Positions 17,266 through 26,268 of a DNA stretch of 64,000 nt are shown here, in pieces (within the stretch, counting starts at the first letter, position 1; each line of letters opens with the position of its first letter). The position numbers were made by a program, and so were the translations under genes. Origin of the DNA: Oceanicaulis sp. (GTDB taxonomy: Bacteria; Pseudomonadota; Alphaproteobacteria; Caulobacterales; Maricaulaceae); NCBI GenBank assembly GCA_040112665.1, contig CP157796.1, forward strand, positions 1,947,501-2,011,500, read 5' to 3'. The notes beneath the pieces were generated by a model. That model did not search any database and was not told the DNA's origin. It was given only the letters and a program-made list of their open reading frames with translations.

Positions 17266-18204
17266 TCAGCTGGTCGGCGCGTCCTGGGTACGTTTGGGTG
17301 GCTGGCCGGGTTCGGGATCGCCGGGCAGGGGGATGTATTCGTTCTCGCCTTCGGGCAGCGCGAAGGCGGCGCCGTCGAACCCTGCCGCGATGCTGGCGCG
17401 CCAGTCCGATTTCGCCTGTTCGAGCCGGGCCTTGGAGGAGGACACGAAGTTCCATTCCATCACCCGCATGCCTGGGTTCTCCCCGCCCAGAAGCATGACC
17501 CGGCTGTCTGCGCGGGCGCGGACCACGCCGGTCTCTCCCGGCGCCAGGGCGGCCATGCAGCCCGCGCCGACCGGCTCGCCGCCGATCTCGACCTGGCCCG
17601 AGACGACGTAGACGCCGAGCTCGGGATAGCCTGACGGCATCTCCACGGCCGCGCCGGCGGGGATTTCCGCATGGGCGTAGAAGGTCGGCAGATAGGCGGT
17701 GACCGGCGAAGTCTCCCCCCAGGCCGAGCCCATGATCAGGCGCACCCGCGCGCCGCCGGTCTCGATCTCGGGCAGGGCGTCTGCGGGGTGATGCTCGAAG
17801 CCGGGATCGATCTCTTCCGACCCTGTCGGCAAGGCCAGCCAGACCTGGATGCCGTGCAGGTCGTGACCGGCCTTGCGCGCCTTCGGGCCGGTGCGTTCGG
17901 AATGCACCACGCCGCGCCCGGCGGTCAGGAGGTTCACCGCGCCGGGCGTGATGGTGCGGTGAACGCCCACCGTGTCGGCGTGGTCGAGCTCGCCGTCGAA
18001 CAGATAGGTGACCGTGGACAGGCCGATATGCGGGTGGGGCCGCACGTCGATGCCTGTCCCGGGATTAAATCGCGCCGGTCCCATCTCGTCGAAGAAGACG
18101 AAGGGGCCGATCTGGCGGCGTTTGGCGAAGGGCAGGACGCGCGCGACCGAAAACCCGCCGAGATCCTTGCTGCGGCCCCTGATGATGCGTTCGACGGCGG
18201 ACAT
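17266..18204 (-). CDS. Pirin family protein
   Basis: 312 aa bicupin from ATG 18204 (aaagga upstream; a second in-frame ATG at 18225 is possible). The metal site is intact: RPHPHIGLST gives two His, and GVVHSERTG gives the third His and the Glu. The C-terminal cupin ends in a Pro-rich tail. Some bacterial pirins are quercetinases, others regulators; this one cannot be assigned. It follows the FkbM gene by 24 bases on the same strand. Confidence 0.9.
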   Translation of the reverse strand: MSAVERIIRGRSKDLGGFSVARVLPFAKRRQIGPFVFFDEMGPARFNPGTGIDVRPHPHIGLSTVTYLFDGELDHADTVGVHRTITPGAVNLLTAGRGVVHSERTGPKARKAGHDLHGIQVWLALPTGSEEIDPGFEHHPADALPEIETGGARVRLIMGSAWGETSPVTAYLPTFYAHAEIPAGAAVEMPSGYPELGVYVVSGQVEIGGEPVGAGCMAALAPGETGVVRARADSRVMLLGGENPGMRVMEWNFVSSSKARLEQAKSDWRASIAAGFDGAAFALPEGENEYIPLPGDPEPGQPPKRTQDAPTS

Positions 18205-18228
18205 CGGCGGTTCCTTTCCCTTCACCTG

Positions 18229-19149
18229 TCAGCGCGACAGGATCACGTTCATGCGGGTGAGCTGGCGCACGGCGTAGCCCTTCGAGCGGGCGAGGGCGGC
18301 GGCGTCCGGCGCGTCCCGGTCGCCCATGTCGGCGCGTTCGAGCACCATGAGATCGGGCCAGCGCTCCGGATCGACGGTCTTGAAGAAGGCCGACAGGATC
18401 GCGAACTCGCCGCCCTCCACGTCGATCTTCATCGCGTCGATCCTGCCGACGCCCATCTCCTCCATCAGCCGGGGCAGGGTGGTCACCCGCACCGCCTCGC
18501 CGGAGGTCTCGCTTTCGCCGGAAAGCAAGGTGCGGCCGAGATTTCCGCCCACCAGCCGCATCACGTCCTCGCCTTCATAATCGGCGAGCGCGACGCCCGT
18601 GATCTCGATATTGCCCAGCCCGTTCTGATGCGCGTTGAAGCTCAGCCTTCGGCGCATCTCGGCCTGGGGTTCGACTGCGATCACGCGCGATTTCGGCCCG
18701 CCCGCCTTGGCCGCGACCAGGGCGTAGGCGCCCGCGTTCGCCCCGATGTCGAGGAAGGTCCGCCCCGGTCCCATCGCGGCGCGCACCGCGTCCAGCTCGG
18801 CCGGATCGAAGCATTGCGGGGTGAGAAACAGCCGCTTTTCAGACAGGTTGTCCCGGGGATGCAGCCGCAGTTTCAGACCCAGCGCCTCGACGTCGCTGCG
18901 GCCCTGCCTGAGCCCGGTCAGGGCGAGGGGGCGGGCGGCGCCGGCCAGTCTCAGCCCTGCGCGGCCCGTGGGCAGGCGTCGGCCGACTGCGAGGCCGATT
19001 TTCGCAACGAAACCAGGCGCATATGCGCCGTGGCCCGGCGAAAAATCGGGCTGCAGCGCGCCCTCGCCGTCCGTCGGATTCATCGCCTCGTCAGGCGTCT
19101 CCATCATGGAGTTCGGGGCGTCCGTCCTGGAATCGGGCTCGTTCGTCAT
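18229..19149 (-). CDS. FkbM family SAM-dependent methyltransferase
   Basis: 306 aa from ATG 19149. Rossmann motif FLDIGANAGAYALVA, then VIAVEPQ, and MKIDVEGGEFAIL, which together define FkbM methyltransferases, often acting on sugar hydroxyls of glycans. The first ~50 residues are acidic and probably disordered, so a downstream start is possible. Divergent from the M28 peptidase gene. Substrate unknown. Confidence 0.85.
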   Translation of the reverse strand: MTNEPDSRTDAPNSMMETPDEAMNPTDGEGALQPDFSPGHGAYAPGFVAKIGLAVGRRLPTGRAGLRLAGAARPLALTGLRQGRSDVEALGLKLRLHPRDNLSEKRLFLTPQCFDPAELDAVRAAMGPGRTFLDIGANAGAYALVAAKAGGPKSRVIAVEPQAEMRRRLSFNAHQNGLGNIEITGVALADYEGEDVMRLVGGNLGRTLLSGESETSGEAVRVTTLPRLMEEMGVGRIDAMKIDVEGGEFAILSAFFKTVDPERWPDLMVLERADMGDRDAPDAAALARSKGYAVRQLTRMNVILSR

Positions 19150-19315
19150 GGGCGGGGTTATAGCCGGGCGGCGCGGGTTGGAACACCGCTCCATCCGTTC
19201 GCTGTTTGCTGCGCTTGCGAGACCGCCTCGCGGCTCGCCGACATGCTGGAAACCTTCCTTTTCCAGCCCTGACGGCCTAGGTTCGCCCCGACTGATCTGA
19301 CCCGGGGAGCCCGCC

Positions 19316-20773
19316 ATGACGCCGACCCTTCGCGCTTTCACCGCCGCTTTCGCGCTGGGCGGGTTCGCCGCCGCGCCGGCGCTGGCCCAGGACCCGGTCC
19401 TGCCGGACGCGGCGATGATCGCCACCGCCGAGCGGCTGAAACAGGCCGGGCTGGAGAGCGACCTCGCCTACGAGATCACCGAGGACCTGACCACCGAGAT
19501 CGGCCCGCGCCTGGCCGGCACGCCGCAGGAGGCGCGCGCCCGGGACTGGGCGGTGGAGATGTTCGAAGAGTTGGGGTTTGAAAACGTCCGGGTCGAGGAG
19601 TTTCCGCTCGATCTGTGGACCCGCGGGCGCTCGATCTATGAAGAGGTCGCGATCACCGCGCCCTTCCCTCAGCCGCTTTACGCCACCTCGCTGGGCGGGG
19701 CGTCGGCCACGCCCGAAGGCGGGCTGGACGCCGAAGTGGTGTTCTTCGACAGCTATGACGATTTCATCGCCTCCGACGACAGCGCCGACGCGCTTCAAGG
19801 CAAGCTGGTCTTCATCAACGACCGGATGACCGCCGCGCGCACCGGCGAGGGATACGGCTGGGCGAACCGCAAGCGCACCCAGGCCTGGCACCAGGCCGAG
19901 GATCGCGGCGCGGCGGGCGTTCTGATCCGCTCTGTCGGCACCAGCTCGAACCGTTTCGCGCACACCGGCATGATGAGCTTCCCCGACGATCGCCGGCCCG
20001 AAATCCCTGCGCTCGCGGTCTCAGCGCCCGACGCCGACCAGATCGAACGCATCGCGCAAAGCGGCGAGACGCTGCGCATCCGGCTTAAGACCTATGCCGG
20101 CTGGCGCGGCGAAGTGGTGAGCGGCAACGTCATCGCGGAGATTCCCGGCGCCGAAGCGCCCGAGGAAGTCGTGATCATCGGCGCGCATCTCGACAGCTGG
20201 GACACCGGAACCGGCGCGCTGGACGACGGCGCGGGGGTGGGCATCGTCACCGCTGCGGCCAGGCTCATCGCCGAACTGCCCGAGCGGCCTCGGCGGACCA
20301 TTCGCGTGGTGCTGTTCGGCGCCGAGGAGGTGGGGCTGGTCGGCGCGCGCGCCTACGCCAACGCACGCATGGCCGACGGCACGGTCGGAAACCACGTCAT
20401 CGGCTCTGAAAGCGATTTCGGCGCGCGCGAGGTCTGGCGCTTCTCCACCAATGTGGGCGATCACGCGCTGCCCTATATGGACGCGGTGGGCCGCACGATC
20501 GCCGATCTGGGGATCATCCGGGGCGGCAACGAGTCCGGCGGCGGCCCGGACATGATCCCGCTGGCCTTCATGGGCGTGCCGATGGCCCGGCTCGACCAGA
20601 ACGGCGAGGACTATTTCGAATTCCACCACACTCCGAACGACACGTTCGACAAGATCGTGCCGGAGGAGATGGCCCAGAACGTCGCCGCCTGGGCGGCCTT
20701 CACCTGGATGGTCGCCGACACCGATCTCGACTTCCGCCCGCAGCCGGACGCCGAGGCCGCGCCCAGCCAGTAG
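19316..20773 (+). CDS. Secreted M28 family zinc aminopeptidase with PA domain
   Basis: 485 aa. Signal peptide of ~24 residues (ending ALA before QDP). A PA-type insert occupies roughly 125-245. Zinc ligands of M28 are in place: His and Asp in GAHLDSWDTG, Asp in ALDDGAG, the catalytic Glu pair in GAEEVG, Asp in SESDFGA and His in FHHTPNDT. Resembles carboxypeptidase-Q-like dipeptidases. Exported; likely a nutritional peptidase. Confidence 0.93.
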   Translation: MTPTLRAFTAAFALGGFAAAPALAQDPVLPDAAMIATAERLKQAGLESDLAYEITEDLTTEIGPRLAGTPQEARARDWAVEMFEELGFENVRVEEFPLDLWTRGRSIYEEVAITAPFPQPLYATSLGGASATPEGGLDAEVVFFDSYDDFIASDDSADALQGKLVFINDRMTAARTGEGYGWANRKRTQAWHQAEDRGAAGVLIRSVGTSSNRFAHTGMMSFPDDRRPEIPALAVSAPDADQIERIAQSGETLRIRLKTYAGWRGEVVSGNVIAEIPGAEAPEEVVIIGAHLDSWDTGTGALDDGAGVGIVTAAARLIAELPERPRRTIRVVLFGAEEVGLVGARAYANARMADGTVGNHVIGSESDFGAREVWRFSTNVGDHALPYMDAVGRTIADLGIIRGGNESGGGPDMIPLAFMGVPMARLDQNGEDYFEFHHTPNDTFDKIVPEEMAQNVAAWAAFTWMVADTDLDFRPQPDAEAAPSQ

Positions 20774-20783
20774 GGCGTTCGGT

Positions 20784-21461
20784 CTAGAACCCCTCGAAGC
20801 GGGCGAATTCGTCCACGGGCGCGCGCTTGGTGCGCAGCTGATTGACGGCCGCGTCGGGATCGGCGCGGCCGATCGCCATGCCGCAATAGACGATATAGGG
20901 CGCCTCCACCCCGATCGCGTTCGCCACGGTCCTGCAGTGCGGGGTCCAGGCTTCCTGCATGCAGGAGGCCAGGCCCCGGGCTTCGGCCGCCAGCGCCACG
21001 CTCATCATGAACATGCCCAGATGCGCCCACTGGTTCTGGTTCATGCGCTCGTCGATGGCGAAGAACAGCCCCGTCGGCGCGCCGAAGAACTCGTAGTTCT
21101 GCATCAGCCAGCTGAGCCGCGCGCCCTTGTCCTCGCGCGGCACGCCCATCAGCGCATACATGTCCTCGCCCACCTCGAACCGGCGCGAGCGGTAAGGCTC
21201 CCACAGCTTTTCGGGATAGACGGGGAAGTCCGCCTCGTTGGTGAAGGGATCGGTCTCGAGCTTCTTCTTCACAGCGTCGATGACGCGCTGACGCGCCTCG
21301 CCTGCGACGGCGACCACCTTCCAGGGCTGCACGTTGCCGCCCGAGGCCGCGCGCCGGGCGATATCCAGAATGTCGCGAAGATCGGCCTCGCTCACCGGAT
21401 CGGGCAGGAAGGCGCGCGTGGAGATGCGGCGCGCAAGCGCCTCGTCGACGGTCAGGCTCAT
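20784..21461 (-). CDS. Nitroreductase family flavoprotein
   Basis: 225 aa. FMN-binding N-terminus ARRISTRAF and SGGNVQPWKVV, plus a C-terminal AIGRADP, typical of nitroreductases that use NAD(P)H. The long insert around residues 75-110 resembles the subgroup often found in alphaproteobacteria. Ends 10 bases from the convergent peptidase stop. Substrate unknown. Confidence 0.9.
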   Translation of the reverse strand: MSLTVDEALARRISTRAFLPDPVSEADLRDILDIARRAASGGNVQPWKVVAVAGEARQRVIDAVKKKLETDPFTNEADFPVYPEKLWEPYRSRRFEVGEDMYALMGVPREDKGARLSWLMQNYEFFGAPTGLFFAIDERMNQNQWAHLGMFMMSVALAAEARGLASCMQEAWTPHCRTVANAIGVEAPYIVYCGMAIGRADPDAAVNQLRTKRAPVDEFARFEGF

Positions 21462-21487
21462 GATCCCCCCGGAAGTGCTCTGAAAAA

Positions 21488-21826
21488 CTAGATCGAAAAA
21501 CTCGTCCCGCAGCCGCAGGCGGCGGTGGCGTTGGGGTTTTTGATCTGGAAGCTCGCCCCGATCAGCTCGTCGACATAGTCGATGACGGAGTCTTTCAGGA
21601 ACTCCGCGCTCATCGGATCGACCAGCACGGTGGCGCCGGCGTTCTCGATCTTGAGATCGTCGGGCTCGGCGCTGTCGGCCATGTCGTACTGGTAGGAGAA
21701 GCCCGAGCAGCCGCCCCCGACCACGCTGACGCGCAGATAGGCTTTCTTCTGCGCGGCCATGATCTGTTTGATCTGCGCGGCCGCGCTGTCTGAAAGGGCG
21801 ATGTTGGCGTCTGTCGTCGTGGTCAT
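21488..21826 (-). CDS. erpA: Iron-sulfur cluster insertion protein, A-type carrier
   Basis: 112 aa from ATG 21826. The three cluster-ligand cysteines are present: Cys40 in GGGCSGF, Cys104 and Cys106 in ACGCGTSF. It hands Fe-S clusters to target enzymes in the cytosol. It is divergent from the dgt gene, an arrangement common in alphaproteobacteria. ErpA is preferred over IscA by this context. Confidence 0.92.
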   Translation of the reverse strand: MTTTTDANIALSDSAAAQIKQIMAAQKKAYLRVSVVGGGCSGFSYQYDMADSAEPDDLKIENAGATVLVDPMSAEFLKDSVIDYVDELIGASFQIKNPNATAACGCGTSFSI

Positions 21827-21923
21827 GGCGCGCTCGTCCTGCGGCGGGGTTCGCGTTTTCTGCAATTCACTATATGGAGCGCCTGCAACGCGGTTGCAAA
21901 GCCCTACGGTCCACGGAGCTTAC

Positions 21924-23093
21924 ATGGCGCGCGCCCCTTACGCCTGCGATCCGGCAAAAACACGCGGCCGGCGCTTCTCTCAGCCCGAGAGCGCGATGCG
22001 CACCGCGTTCCAGCGCGATCGCGACCGGATCATCCATTCCTCCGCCTTTCGGCGGCTGAAGGAGAAGACCCAGGTCTTCGTCGCCCATGAAGGCGACGCC
22101 TACCGCACCCGGCTGACCCATTCGCTGGAAGTCGCCCAGATCGCGCGCACGCTGGCCCGCGCGCTCGACGTTGACGAGGATCTGGCCGAGGCCGCCGCCC
22201 TGGCCCACGATCTGGGCCATCCGCCTTTCGGCCATAGCGGCGAGGACGCGCTGCAGGACGCCATGGAAGGCTATGGCGGGTTCGATCACAACGCCCAGAC
22301 CCTGCGGGTGATCACCAAGCTCGAAACCCGCTATCCTGAGTTCGAGGGGCTGAACCTGGCCTGGGAGACGCTGGAAGGCGTGGTCAAACATAACGGCCCG
22401 CTGATGCGCGCAGGCGAGGACCCAGCCGTGCTGCCCTGGGGCTTTCGCGCCTATGACGGCTGGGAAGGGCTGGAGCTTCACACCCATGCCGGGGTGGAGG
22501 CCCAGATCGCCGCGCTGAGCGACGACATCGCATACAACAATCACGACATCGACGACGGGCTGCGCTCGGGGATCCTCGAGCTCGACCAGCTGATGGACCT
22601 GCCGCTGGTGGGCGAGGCGTTCCGGCGCTCGCGCGAGCGCTTCCCGGACATCAGCGAGGACATCCTCATCCACGAAGCGGTGCGCGAGATGATCGGCGCC
22701 ATGGTCGCCGACGTGCTCGACGAGACCCGCCGGCGGCTCAAAGACAGCGGCGCGGACAGCCCCGAAGCGGTGCGCGCGCTGGACGCGCCGGTGGTGAGCT
22801 TTTCCGAGTCGATGACCGAGAAGCTCGCCGCGGTCCGGCGTTTCCTCTATGCGAACATGTACCTGCACTACAAGGTCAAGCGCATGAAGGAGAAGGGAAA
22901 ACGCGTCGTCCGCGATCTCTTCGCCGCCTTCCTGGGCGATCCCATGCTGCTGCCCACCGCGCTCTATGTGCAGTGCGACGGGCCGAAGGGCGAAGCCACG
23001 GCGCGCGTGGTCTGCGACTACATCGCCGGCATGACCGACCGCTACGCCGTGGAGGAGCACCGCAAGCTCTTCCATGTGGAGGGATGGCGGTAG
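21924..23093 (+). CDS. dgt: dGTPase-like dNTP triphosphohydrolase
   Basis: 389 aa from ATG 21924 with ggag about 6 bases upstream. HD-domain residues: RTRLTHSLEV, ALAHDLGHPPFGH and the downstream Asp (LSDDIAYNNHD). It hydrolyses dNTPs to nucleosides and triphosphate, affecting dNTP pools. In related genomes argS follows; here two palindromic repeats follow instead. Confidence 0.94.
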   Translation: MARAPYACDPAKTRGRRFSQPESAMRTAFQRDRDRIIHSSAFRRLKEKTQVFVAHEGDAYRTRLTHSLEVAQIARTLARALDVDEDLAEAAALAHDLGHPPFGHSGEDALQDAMEGYGGFDHNAQTLRVITKLETRYPEFEGLNLAWETLEGVVKHNGPLMRAGEDPAVLPWGFRAYDGWEGLELHTHAGVEAQIAALSDDIAYNNHDIDDGLRSGILELDQLMDLPLVGEAFRRSRERFPDISEDILIHEAVREMIGAMVADVLDETRRRLKDSGADSPEAVRALDAPVVSFSESMTEKLAAVRRFLYANMYLHYKVKRMKEKGKRVVRDLFAAFLGDPMLLPTALYVQCDGPKGEATARVVCDYIAGMTDRYAVEEHRKLFHVEGWR

Positions 23094-23104
23094 GCCTCGC
23101 TCGT

Positions 23105-23252
23105 AATTCCCTCCCCCTTGTGGGGAGGGTGGATCGGCGCATAGCGCCGAGACGGGTGGGGGGAGCGCCAGCGTCTGCAGGTTTCAGCGCTCTACGATCC
23201 TCACCCCACCCCCGGCCTGCGGCCGGACCCTCCCCGTCAAGGGGAGGGAGTT
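23105..23252. repeat. REPIN-like palindromic repeat, copy A
   Basis: 148 bases with inverted ends (attccctccccc at the left, ggggagggagtt at the right) and two internal hairpin regions (ggcgcatagcgcc; ggcctgcggcc). Closely similar to copy B, 44 bases downstream, and to an inverted copy at 29310. No coding potential. Confidence 0.85.
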
Positions 23253-23296
23253 GCGTTTCGGCCTTAGGTTCCGACGTTTCCGAGATCGCGACGCCT

Positions 23297-23444
23297 AACT
23301 CCCTCCCCCTTAGTGGGGAGGGTGGGCCGGCGCGCAGCGCCGGGTCGGGTGGGGGAGCGCCGGCGTCTGCAGAAGCTGGCGCTCTACGATCCTCACCCCA
23401 CCCGCCCGCTTCGCAGGCACCCTCCCCATCAAGGGGAGGGAGTT
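23297..23444. repeat. REPIN-like palindromic repeat, copy B
   Basis: Also exactly 148 bases, same orientation and plan as copy A: aactccctccccc ... ggggagggagtt, with ggcgcgcagcgcc and gcccgcttcgc inside. Together the two copies fill most of the 476-base gap between dgt and the SPOR gene. Confidence 0.85.
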
Positions 23445-23569
23445 GCGCTGGCCGTTTCAATTTTCCTGTGGACTTCATATGCCCCGCAAGGGCGCGCGCG
23501 GGCGAAAGCCTTGTTAAGGTGCGCACCGAAGCGCTGGGCCGAATCGGTCCGAACCGTCGGGAGCGATGG

Positions 23570-24433
23570 ATGAGCGAGGACAGCCGTTTGGGGGCCTACG
23601 CCCCGCCGCCGGACGATTACGAGACCTTCGACGCGCGCGACGCCGAGCAGGATCGGCGCGGCTGGCTGTTCCTGGCTGCGGCCGGCGTGGTCTTCGCCCT
23701 GTTCGTCGCGGTGGTCTGGAACACCTTCCAGCTCGGGGTGCGCGAGCGCTCCGACAGCCCGGTGATCGCTGCGGACGCCGAACCCTATCGCGTCGCGCCG
23801 GACGATCCGGGCGGCTATGAGACGCCCGATCAGGACCTCACCGTGCACGAGCTGCGTTCCGGCGAAGCCGCCGCCGGCCGCGACGCAGAGCCCGCTCCGG
23901 CGCGCGCCTCCCGCGAGGAACCGGTCGATCCGCCCGCCCGCGAAATGCCCGAGGTGCGTATCGAGACCGCCGACGCCGACGAGCTCGACGATCCCGCCCC
24001 GGCGGACACCGCGCCGGCCGAGACCGAGCCTGCGCCGGCCGAACCGGCGCGCACGATCGAAGACGTCATCGCCGAGCGCGAGGCGCGCCGCGCGGCCGAG
24101 CCTGAAGCCGAGCCCGTCGAACCCGCCCCGGCCTCTGAACCTGCCGCGCCCGAACCTGCGCCGGCGCCCGCCGCGACGGTTCAGGGCGACTGGGTCGCGC
24201 AGATCGCCGCCTTCCGCTCCGAAGCCGACGCAGAGGCGGGCTGGACCAGCTTCGTGCGCCGCCTGCCGCAGCTGGCCGAGGGGCGCGCTGCGGACATCCA
24301 GTACGCAAATCTGGGCGATCGCGGCGTGTTCTACCGGCTGCGCGTGGCGGGCTTTCAGACTCGTGAGGCGGCGGCGTCCTATTGCGCCCAGCTGACTGCG
24401 GCGGGGCAGGCCTGCCTGGTGGCGCGCCGATGA
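23570..24433 (+). CDS. SPOR domain inner-membrane protein
   Basis: 287 aa from ATG 23570 with gggag upstream. Cytosolic N-terminus (~30 aa), one membrane segment (~31-51), a long acidic Pro/Ala/Glu-rich periplasmic linker, and a C-terminal SPOR domain (~206-287; DWVAQIAAF, FYRLRVAGF) that binds denuded glycan strands at division sites. Its stop overlaps the nagZ start (ATGA). Conserved as the gene before nagZ in alphaproteobacteria. Confidence 0.9.
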   Translation: MSEDSRLGAYAPPPDDYETFDARDAEQDRRGWLFLAAAGVVFALFVAVVWNTFQLGVRERSDSPVIAADAEPYRVAPDDPGGYETPDQDLTVHELRSGEAAAGRDAEPAPARASREEPVDPPAREMPEVRIETADADELDDPAPADTAPAETEPAPAEPARTIEDVIAEREARRAAEPEAEPVEPAPASEPAAPEPAPAPAATVQGDWVAQIAAFRSEADAEAGWTSFVRRLPQLAEGRAADIQYANLGDRGVFYRLRVAGFQTREAAASYCAQLTAAGQACLVARR

Positions 24434-25449
24434 GCGCGGCGGTCATCTACGGCTTCGAGGGCGAAAAGCTCACCGCCGACGAGAAAGCCTTCTTCCGCGA
24501 CGTCGATCCGTGGGGCTTCAACCTCTTCAAGCGCAATATCGACCGGCCCGGACAGGTGAAGGGGCTGGTGGACTCCCTGCGCGATCTTCTGGGCCGCGAG
24601 GTTCCGGTCTTCGTCGATCAGGAAGGCGGCCGCGTGCAGCGCTTCCAGCCGCCGGTCTGGCGTCAGGCGCCCGCTGCGGCGCGCTTCGGAGAGCTCTGGG
24701 ACCGCGAGCCCGAGCTGGCGCTCGAAGCGGTCCGGCTGAACCACCGCCTGCTCGGCCATGAACTCAAGCAGCTGGGCGTGGACGTCGACTACGCGCCGTG
24801 CCTGGACGTGCCGGTCGAAGGCGCTCACGGCGTCATCGGCGACCGCGCCTTCCACACGAAGCCCGACCCGATCGCGGCGATGGGGACGGCGGCGCTGCAG
24901 GGCCTGCTCGATCAGGGCGTGCTCGGCGTGATCAAGCACCTGCCCGGTCACGGCCGGGCGGGGGTGGACAGCCATTACGAGCTGCCCGTGGTCGACGCCG
25001 AGGAGGAAAGCCTCGTCATGACCGATTTCGCCGCCTTCAAGGCGGTGAAGGGCGCGCTGATGGCGATGACCGCCCATGTGGTCTACACCGCGATCGATCC
25101 TGACGACTGCGCGACGGTGTCCGCTGAAGTCATAGGCCGGGTCATCCGCGGCCATATCGGGTTCGACGGTCTTCTGATGACCGACGACCTCTCCATGAAG
25201 GCGCTGGGGGGGAGCTTCCGCGAACGCTCGGAGCGCGCGCTGGGCGCAGGCTGCGACATGCTGCTTCACTGCAACGGGGTGATGGCCGAGATGGTCGAGG
25301 TCGCCCACGCCGCGCCGCGGCTCGATCATCAGGCGCTGAAGCGCGCCGACGCCGCACTGGCCGCGCGCCGGCCGGCGGACGATTTCGATCCGGACCAGGC
25401 CGTGACCCGGCTCGACAAGCTCTTCGCCGAGGCGAAGCTGGAGGTGTAG
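24430..25449 (+). CDS. nagZ: Beta-N-acetylhexosaminidase (GH3)
   Basis: 339 aa from ATG 24430, overlapping the SPOR gene by 4 bases. The NagZ signature KHLPGHGRAGVDSH contains the catalytic His, and the nucleophile Asp is in LLMTDDLSM. Releases GlcNAc from anhydromuropeptides in the cytosol during cell-wall recycling. The in-frame ATG at 24382 lies within the preceding gene and is less likely. Confidence 0.94.
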   Translation: MSAAVIYGFEGEKLTADEKAFFRDVDPWGFNLFKRNIDRPGQVKGLVDSLRDLLGREVPVFVDQEGGRVQRFQPPVWRQAPAAARFGELWDREPELALEAVRLNHRLLGHELKQLGVDVDYAPCLDVPVEGAHGVIGDRAFHTKPDPIAAMGTAALQGLLDQGVLGVIKHLPGHGRAGVDSHYELPVVDAEEESLVMTDFAAFKAVKGALMAMTAHVVYTAIDPDDCATVSAEVIGRVIRGHIGFDGLLMTDDLSMKALGGSFRERSERALGAGCDMLLHCNGVMAEMVEVAHAAPRLDHQALKRADAALAARRPADDFDPDQAVTRLDKLFAEAKLEV

Positions 25450-26268
25450 GTGGCCGGTCTGTTCGACGGGTTCGAGGAGGACGAGGCCTTCGGCGCCGCC
25501 GGCGAGGCGGGCGAGGGCGAGACCCTCGTGCTCGACATCGGCGGATGGGAAGGCCCGCTGCACCTGCTGCTGGCGCTGGCGCGCAAGAACAAGATCGACC
25601 TTCTGGTGGTCTCCATGGTCGAGCTCGCCGACCAGTATCTCGCCTTCGTCGAGACCGCGCGAGAAAAGCGCCTCGATCTGGCGGCGGAATATCTCGTGAT
25701 GGCGGCCTGGCTCGCCTATCTGAAATCCCGGCTTCTGCTGCCAAAGCCCCGGCCCGACGACGACGAGCCCGAGCCCGAAGAGATGGCCGCCGCGCTCGCC
25801 TTCCGTCTCAGACGCCTCGAAGCGATGCGCGCGGCGGCCAGGGCGCTTTACGCAAGGCCGCTTCTGGGCCGGGACGTCTTCATGCGCGGCGATCCCGAGG
25901 GCGTGCGCAGCGTGAAGACCCCCGCCTACGAGGCCGAGCTCTACGACCTTCTCAAGGCCTACGCCGCCCGGCGCGAGCGCCAGGCCTTCCGCACCTATCA
26001 GCCCGAGACGCCGAAGGTTTATTCGCTGGAGCAGGCGCGCAAGCGGCTGACGCTGATCGCCCGGTCGCTGCCGGGCTGGGAACGGTTCGACACGCTGCTG
26101 CCCGATCCCGGCGAGCTCGGCCCCGACGCGCCGGGCCTTGAGAGCGTGACGGCGAGTTCGCTGCTCGCCGCGCTCGAGATCACCAAGGACGGCGCGGTCG
26201 AGATGCGCCAGGAAAAGACCTACGCGCCGATCTTCCTGCGCGGGGCGAACACGGAGAGCGAGGCGTGA
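25450..26268 (+). CDS. scpA: Segregation and condensation protein A
   Basis: 272 aa with a GTG start immediately after the nagZ stop. The kleisin N-terminal segment EGPLHLLLALARKNKIDLL and the following AAEYLVMAAWLAYLKSRLL are typical. It bridges the SMC heads with ScpB to organise the chromosome. Overlaps scpB by 4 bases. Confidence 0.94.
   Translation: MAGLFDGFEEDEAFGAAGEAGEGETLVLDIGGWEGPLHLLLALARKNKIDLLVVSMVELADQYLAFVETAREKRLDLAAEYLVMAAWLAYLKSRLLLPKPRPDDDEPEPEEMAAALAFRLRRLEAMRAAARALYARPLLGRDVFMRGDPEGVRSVKTPAYEAELYDLLKAYAARRERQAFRTYQPETPKVYSLEQARKRLTLIARSLPGWERFDTLLPDPGELGPDAPGLESVTASSLLAALEITKDGAVEMRQEKTYAPIFLRGANTESEA

Noticed and set aside
23105-23444. The tandem palindromic repeats as a CRISPR array
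   Set aside because: Units are 148 bases with internal hairpins and only two copies; there are no short repeats with unique spacers and no cas genes.
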